Source: Nonomuraea africana (lineage in GTDB: Bacteria; Actinomycetota; Actinomycetes; Streptosporangiales; Streptosporangiaceae). From it: a DNA stretch of 64,000 nucleotides. Of this stretch, positions 59,823-64,000 are shown in pieces. Made by a program: the position numbers and the translations under genes. Each line of letters opens with the position of its first letter. The first letter of the stretch is position 1. Below the pieces are notes generated by a model. The model ran no database searches. It had not been told where the DNA came from and saw nothing but the letters and a program-made list of their open reading frames with translations. The stretch lies in the NCBI RefSeq assembly GCF_014873535.1, contig NZ_JADBEF010000001.1, forward strand, positions 496,001-560,000, written 5' to 3'.

Positions 59823-61744
59823 GCACTCTCATGAGCCTGACGTGGCGCCTGCTCAGGGGCGGCGGGCGCAGGGGCATGCTGAGCACCTGGCTGACGCTGG
59901 GCGCTGTGGTGATCTCCACGGGGCTGCTGCTCTTCGCGGTCTCGGCCAACGTCGCCTTCTCCGGACGCGCCGACAGGGAGGCGTGGCGCAATCCCGTCCA
60001 GTCCACCGGGCGGCCGGTCGCCATAGAGGCCACCCGCCGCGACTACGTCGGCGACCGGCCGATCACCGTCGTCGACCTGGCCGCCCTCGACCCGAAGGCG
60101 GCGCCGCCGCCAGGGCTGCCGCGCGTCCCCGCGCCGGGTGAGGTATGGCTGTCACCCGCCCTGGCCGAGCTGGCCAGGCAGCTGCCCGCCGATCGGCTGG
60201 CCGGGCGCTTCCCCGACGTCAAGGGCGTGCTGGGCGACGCGGCGCTGGTCCATCCCGACGAGCTGGTCGCGGTCGTCGGACACGAGCCGGACAGTCCCGC
60301 CCTGACCGCCGCGCGCGGCGAGGCATGGCACGGCGAGGTGCCGCCCACCAAGGTCGACTCCTTCGCCGGCGCCCCGACCTCTGACGCCGAGGCGTACCGG
60401 GTCCTGGCCCTCATCGCCAGCGTGCTCATGGTGGTGCCGCTGCTGGTGTTCGGCGGCGCGGCGGCGCGGCTCACCGTGGCCCGCCGCGACCAGCGGCTGG
60501 CCGCGCTCAGGCTGGTAGGCGCCACCCCCGGCCAGGTGGTGCGGATGACCGTGGCGGAGGCGATGATCGTCGCGTTGGCGGGTGCGGTGCTCGGCGCCGT
60601 GCTCTACGGCCTGGCGGTCCCTCTGCTCACCGCGATCAGGATCGCCGGCGGCCCCTGGTTCGCCAGCGACCTGCTGCCCAGCCCGCTCGTCGCGCTCGGG
60701 ATCCTGGTGGCCGTTCCCGTGCTGGTGGGGCTGTCGGCGGTGGTGGGGCTGCGCAGGGTCGTGGTCAGCCCCCTCGGCGTGGCCAAGAGGGAGACGCCGC
60801 CCGGCATGCGCGTCGTGAGGGTGGTCGCCCTGCTCGCCGTGCTCGCCGTGGTTCCCCTGCTCGGCACGAACGCGAGCGTCGGCGTGGTCGCGGTGGTGCT
60901 CGGCCTGGCCTTCCTCTGCCTCAACCTGGTCGGCCCCTGGGTGGTCGGCCTCATCGGCAGGATCACCGCGAAGCGCGCCAGGCGCCCGGCGAAGCTGCTG
61001 GCGGGGCGCAGGCTGGTGGACGACCCCCGCTCGGCCTGGCGGACGGTCAGCGGCGTGGCGCTGACGGGATTCGTCGCCGGATTCCTCGGGCTGCTCAGCC
61101 CGGGCGACGCCCTCGCCGGGCACCCGGCGAGCGAGCAGCTCAGGCTCACCACGCCGAACACCGAGGTCGTGGCCGAGCGGGCGCGCGAGCGGCTGGCCGA
61201 GGCAGGCGTGCGGGGCACGGTGAAGGCCGAGAAGAAGCTGGTCGTCGCCGACGTGCGGACGGCCGACCTCGACAGGGCGCGCACGGCGCTCGACGGGCTG
61301 GTCCCCGGACACTCGGCCACCAGCGAGGCCGACGAGCAGCGCTTCACGGGGCAGCTGCTCGACGACATCTCCACCGGCACGATCGTCGTGCTGTCGGTGT
61401 CGTTCCTGGTGGCGATCGCCAGCTCGGGCATCACTGCCGCCTCCTCGATCCTGGACCGCCGCCAGACCTACGCGCTGCTGCGCCTGGCGGGCACCCAGCT
61501 GGAGGTGCTGGACCGGGCGCGCCGATCGGAGACGCTGATCCCGCTGGTCGTGATGGGTGGCGGCTCGATCGCGGTCGGGGTGTTCTGCGCGTCGCCCTTC
61601 ATGCTGGTCTCGCCGAACGTCTCGGGGGCCATCACGCTGGTGGTCTGCGTCGTGGCCGGGTTCGCGGGCGTGATCGGCGCGGGCGCGATGAGCAGGCCGC
61701 TGCTGCGCGCGGTCACCGACGACCCGGCCCCCCGCCCCGACTAG
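59819..61744 (+). CDS. FtsX-like ABC exporter permease
   Basis: 641 residues from GTG 59819. One N-terminal helix ('TWLTLGAVVISTGLLLFAVS'), a large extracytoplasmic domain (about 50-200), and FtsX module 1 ('LALIASVLMVVPLLVFGGAA', 'RRDQRLAALRLVGATPGQVV', 'RMTVAEAMIVALAGAVLGAV'). Further helices follow, then a second extracytoplasmic part, and FtsX module 2 ('LDRRQTYALLRLAGTQLEVL') with three final helices. This ten-helix layout resembles BceB-type and related peptide-sensing or peptide-exporting permeases. The stop codon is shared with the convergent LLM gene (CTAG). Confidence 0.88.
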   Translation: MSTLMSLTWRLLRGGGRRGMLSTWLTLGAVVISTGLLLFAVSANVAFSGRADREAWRNPVQSTGRPVAIEATRRDYVGDRPITVVDLAALDPKAAPPPGLPRVPAPGEVWLSPALAELARQLPADRLAGRFPDVKGVLGDAALVHPDELVAVVGHEPDSPALTAARGEAWHGEVPPTKVDSFAGAPTSDAEAYRVLALIASVLMVVPLLVFGGAAARLTVARRDQRLAALRLVGATPGQVVRMTVAEAMIVALAGAVLGAVLYGLAVPLLTAIRIAGGPWFASDLLPSPLVALGILVAVPVLVGLSAVVGLRRVVVSPLGVAKRETPPGMRVVRVVALLAVLAVVPLLGTNASVGVVAVVLGLAFLCLNLVGPWVVGLIGRITAKRARRPAKLLAGRRLVDDPRSAWRTVSGVALTGFVAGFLGLLSPGDALAGHPASEQLRLTTPNTEVVAERARERLAEAGVRGTVKAEKKLVVADVRTADLDRARTALDGLVPGHSATSEADEQRFTGQLLDDISTGTIVVLSVSFLVAIASSGITAASSILDRRQTYALLRLAGTQLEVLDRARRSETLIPLVVMGGGSIAVGVFCASPFMLVSPNVSGAITLVVCVVAGFAGVIGAGAMSRPLLRAVTDDPAPRPD

Positions 61745-62730
61745 CCGAGCACCAGGTCGCGGACGATGGTCAGGGAGCTTTCGTCGCGCGGGCCCATGAC
61801 CAGCAGGTTCGTCACGGGCGAGTCGCGCCACAGCTGGAGGCGCTCCTTGATCCGGCCGGGCGGGCCCACGAGGGAGATGCCGTCGGCCAGCTCGTCGGGG
61901 ATGGCGTCGAAGGCCTCCTGCCTGCGCCCGGCCAGGTAGAGGGCCTGAATGCGGGAGGCGGCCTCGGCGTAGCCCATCCGGCCGATGATGTCGGCGTGGA
62001 AGTTGCGGGACTTGGCGCCCATGCCGCCGATGTAGAGGCTGAGCATCATCTTGACCCCGTCGAGGGCGGCTCGGACGTCGTCGGTGATCGCGACCATGAC
62101 CATGGCGGCGACGTCGAAGCCCTCGGGGAACTCGCCGTACAGTTCGGAGATCTTCGAGGGGAACGTGAACAGCGGCAGCCAGCCCTGGGCGATCTCGGCG
62201 GCCATGGCGACGTTCTTGGGGCCCTCGGCGCCGATGTAGACGGGGATGTCGGGGCGCAGGGGGTGGGTGATGAGCTTCAGCGGCTTGCCCAGGCCGCCGG
62301 GCAGCGGCAGCGGGTAGTGCGGGCCCTCGTGGGTGACGGGCTCCTCGCGCCGCCACACCTTGCGCATGATCTCGACATACTCGCGGGTCCTGGCCAGCGG
62401 CCTGGCGAACGGCTGGCCGTACCAGCCCTCCACCACCTGCGGGCCCGACGCGCCGACGCCGAGGAGTAACCGGCCGCCCGTGAGGTGGTCGAGCGTCATC
62501 GCGGTCATGGCGGTGGCGGCGGGCGTGCGGGCCGACAGCTGGGCGACCGAGGTGCCGAGTTTGATCCGGCTGGTCCGCGCGCCGTACCAGGCGAGGGGGG
62601 TGAAGGCGTCGCTGCCGTAGGCCTCGGCGGTCCAGACCGAGTCGTAGCCGAGGCGTTCGGCGGTCTGGACGACCTCCGTCGCGTCGTCGGCGTGGCGCTG
62701 CCAATAGCCCAGGTTCAGCCCAAGCTTCAT
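61741..62730 (-). CDS. F420-dependent LLM-class oxidoreductase
   Basis: 329 residues from ATG 62730 (RBS 'ggaggtg'). Luciferase-like TIM barrel: 'KLGLNLGYWQRHADDATEVV', 'RLGYDSVWTAEAYGSDAFTP', 'RTSRIKLGTSVAQLSARTPA', 'LTGGRLLLGVGASGPQVVEG', and 'IPVYIGAEGPKNVAMAAEIA' near residue 180. The 'EAYGSDAF' active loop and 'SGPQVVEGW' are usual in F420-dependent mycobacterial and actinomycete members. Substrate unknown. A TetR-style operator lies upstream, and the gene is divergent from a sulfatase gene. Confidence 0.88.
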   Translation of the reverse strand: MKLGLNLGYWQRHADDATEVVQTAERLGYDSVWTAEAYGSDAFTPLAWYGARTSRIKLGTSVAQLSARTPAATAMTAMTLDHLTGGRLLLGVGASGPQVVEGWYGQPFARPLARTREYVEIMRKVWRREEPVTHEGPHYPLPLPGGLGKPLKLITHPLRPDIPVYIGAEGPKNVAMAAEIAQGWLPLFTFPSKISELYGEFPEGFDVAAMVMVAITDDVRAALDGVKMMLSLYIGGMGAKSRNFHADIIGRMGYAEAASRIQALYLAGRRQEAFDAIPDELADGISLVGPPGRIKERLQLWRDSPVTNLLVMGPRDESSLTIVRDLVLG

Positions 62731-62747
62731 GCGACACCTCCATAAAC

Positions 62748-62761
62748 GAGAACAGGTTCTA
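62748..62761. promoter_or_regulatory. TetR/KstR-like operator candidate
   Basis: On the minus strand TAGAACCTGTTCTC. It fits TnnAACnnGTTnnA, the pattern known for KstR-type and related TetR regulators of lipid catabolism, in 13 of the positions that can be compared except the last base. 18 bases upstream of the LLM gene. Confidence 0.5.
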
Positions 62762-62817
62762 ATAGCGAGAGGAGGGGTGTCAATGCAGGACTTTCGGGGA
62801 AATTTAGCCCTGTGTCG

Positions 62818-64000
62818 ATGAGGGGATTTCGTCGCCTGATCTTTCTGCTGTTGCTGTGCCCGCTGCTGGCGGTGCCCGGCAGCGCGGTGCCCGCCAGCGC
62901 CGCGGCCCCCACACGGCCGAACATCCTCTTCTTCCTCGTGGACGACCTCGACTACGGCGTGCTCGACAACTTCCCCGGCATCACCGGGCAGTTGGTGCGG
63001 CAGGGCGCCTCCTTCGACCAGATGATCGTGACCAACTCCTGGTGCTGCCCGTCCAGGGCGTCGATCCTGCGCTCGCAGTACGTCCACAGCCACAGCGTGC
63101 TGACCAACACCGCCCCCGAGGGGGGATTCGACCGCTTCCACACCGCCGGCCTGGAACGGTCCACGATCGGCACCTGGATGAAGGGCGCGGGCTACCGCAC
63201 CGCGATGATGGGCAAGTACCTCAACCACTACCCGGGCGAGTCGGCCCCCGCCACGTACGTCCCGCCGGGCTGGGACGAGTGGTACGTGCCGACCAGGCGG
63301 CTGTACGAGGAGTACGACTACACCCTCAACGAGAACGGCGAGCTGGTCGAGTACGGATGGGAGGAGGACGACTACCTGACCGACGTCCTGACGGGCAAGG
63401 CCGCGGACTTCGTCACCTCGGGCGACGCGCCCTTCTTCCTCTACCTGGCGCCGGTCGCCCCGCACAACCCGGCCAACCCCGCCCGCCGTCACGCCGACGC
63501 CTTCCCCGGCGTGCAGGCGCCCCGCACCCCCTCCTTCAACCAGCAGGACGTCCAGGACGAGCCCGCGTGGCTGCGCGACAGGCAGCTGCTCGACGCGACC
63601 GACAAGGCGCGCATCGACGATCGCTACCGGTCCAGGCTGCGCGCCATGCTGGGGGTGGACGACATGGTCGCCACCCTGATCGAGACGCTCAGGCGGTCGG
63701 GCAAGCTGGAGAACACCTACCTCTTCTTCGCCTCGGACAACGGCTTCCACCTCGGCACCCACCGCCTGCGCCAGGGCAAGACCACCCCGTTCGAGGAGGC
63801 GGTGAAGGTGCCCCTCGTGGTGCGCGGGCCGGGCGTCAGGCCGGGTTCGACCGTCCACGCCCTGACGCAGCCCATCGACCTCGCGCCCACCTTCGCCGAG
63901 CTCGGCGGGGCGGCGGCGCCCGCGTTCGCCGAGGGGCGCTCACTGGTCCCTCTGCTGCGTGGCCAAACGCCGGCGCCGTGGCGGCGCAACGCGCTGATCG
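62818..64000 (+). CDS. Secreted sulfatase (formylglycine type), 3' end beyond window
   Basis: At least 394 residues; the gene runs off the right edge. Start ATG 62818 (GTG 62812 also possible). Signal peptide 'LIFLLLLCPLLAVPGSAVPA'. Type I sulfatase: metal-binding 'NILFFLVDDLDYGVLD', the CxPSR formylglycine box in 'TNSWCCPSRASILRS', 'MKGAGYRTAMMGKYLNHY', 'FFLYLAPVAPHNPANPA', and the second metal site 'FASDNGFHLGTHRLRQGKTT'. Closest in look to N-acetylglucosamine-6-sulfatase/arylsulfatase-like proteins of actinomycetes. Requires a formylglycine-generating enzyme encoded elsewhere. Acts outside the cell on sulfated carbohydrates or aryl sulfates. Confidence 0.92.
   Translation, partial: MRGFRRLIFLLLLCPLLAVPGSAVPASAAAPTRPNILFFLVDDLDYGVLDNFPGITGQLVRQGASFDQMIVTNSWCCPSRASILRSQYVHSHSVLTNTAPEGGFDRFHTAGLERSTIGTWMKGAGYRTAMMGKYLNHYPGESAPATYVPPGWDEWYVPTRRLYEEYDYTLNENGELVEYGWEEDDYLTDVLTGKAADFVTSGDAPFFLYLAPVAPHNPANPARRHADAFPGVQAPRTPSFNQQDVQDEPAWLRDRQLLDATDKARIDDRYRSRLRAMLGVDDMVATLIETLRRSGKLENTYLFFASDNGFHLGTHRLRQGKTTPFEEAVKVPLVVRGPGVRPGSTVHALTQPIDLAPTFAELGGAAAPAFAEGRSLVPLLRGQTPAPWRRNALI

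Noticed and set aside
1..64000. CRISPR array or cas genes
   Set aside because: No regularly spaced direct repeats and no Cas-like protein were seen.

Overview
The window is high-GC actinobacterial DNA. Gene density is high, GTG starts and 4-base ATGA/GTGA overlaps are frequent, and there is F420/LLM chemistry, an IdeR-type iron box and an actinobacterial-type SOS box. The style fits a filamentous actinomycete of the Streptosporangiales (Nonomuraea-like). The genus is my inference from style, not from a marker gene.

Left part (1-23,225) is an accreted integrative island. An intact tRNA-Arg(TCT) at 23,152-23,225 has a complete tyrosine integrase next to it (21,351-22,916). A 43-bp copy of the tRNA 3' half recurs at 774-816, beside a C-terminal fragment of the same integrase that is joined to a broken alaS fragment. 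Nested inside is a second att pair: a perfect 48-bp repeat of a tRNA-Lys(TTT) 3' half at 6,890-6,937 and 20,825-20,872. Each copy follows an integrase gene; one is a fragment and the other carries a frameshift. Cargo of the inner unit is an IS66 element and a large secreted RHS/YD polymorphic toxin (9,809-18,214) with a SUFU-type immunity gene and a second small gene. The outer unit adds a secreted TAP-like peptidase and a pile of nested insertion sequences (2,968-6,512).

Right part (23,700-64,000) looks like ordinary chromosome. In order it holds: an APH-type kinase and cobD, an inverted MFS transporter, cobQ, and small unknown genes. Next are a leaderless MerR/membrane-protein module and a nine-gene, almost fully overlapping operon (oligopeptide-type ABC importer, LLM monooxygenase, two CMD/AhpD proteins, VOC, OsmC). 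An iron-siderophore ABC operon under an iron box follows, with a fused FecCD permease. Then come a SHOCT protein, an ArsR-type regulator with a class-A-beta-lactamase-like serine hydrolase, and gene scars (TetR, SDR, ABC-F) around a quinone reductase. The rest is a transmembrane Ser/Thr kinase, an ABC importer with a HAD phosphatase and divergent GntR regulator, an SOS-box-preceded DUF6504-dnaE2 pair, a DUF4328 protein, an orphan NarL-type regulator divergent from an ABC exporter, an LLM oxidoreductase, and a sulfatase cut by the window end.

Functional reading: the island moves by tRNA-directed recombination and carries interbacterial-competition cargo. The chromosomal part is mostly nutrient capture (iron, organic sulfur or peptide-like compounds, possibly phosphorylated compounds), cobalamin synthesis and damage-induced mutagenesis.
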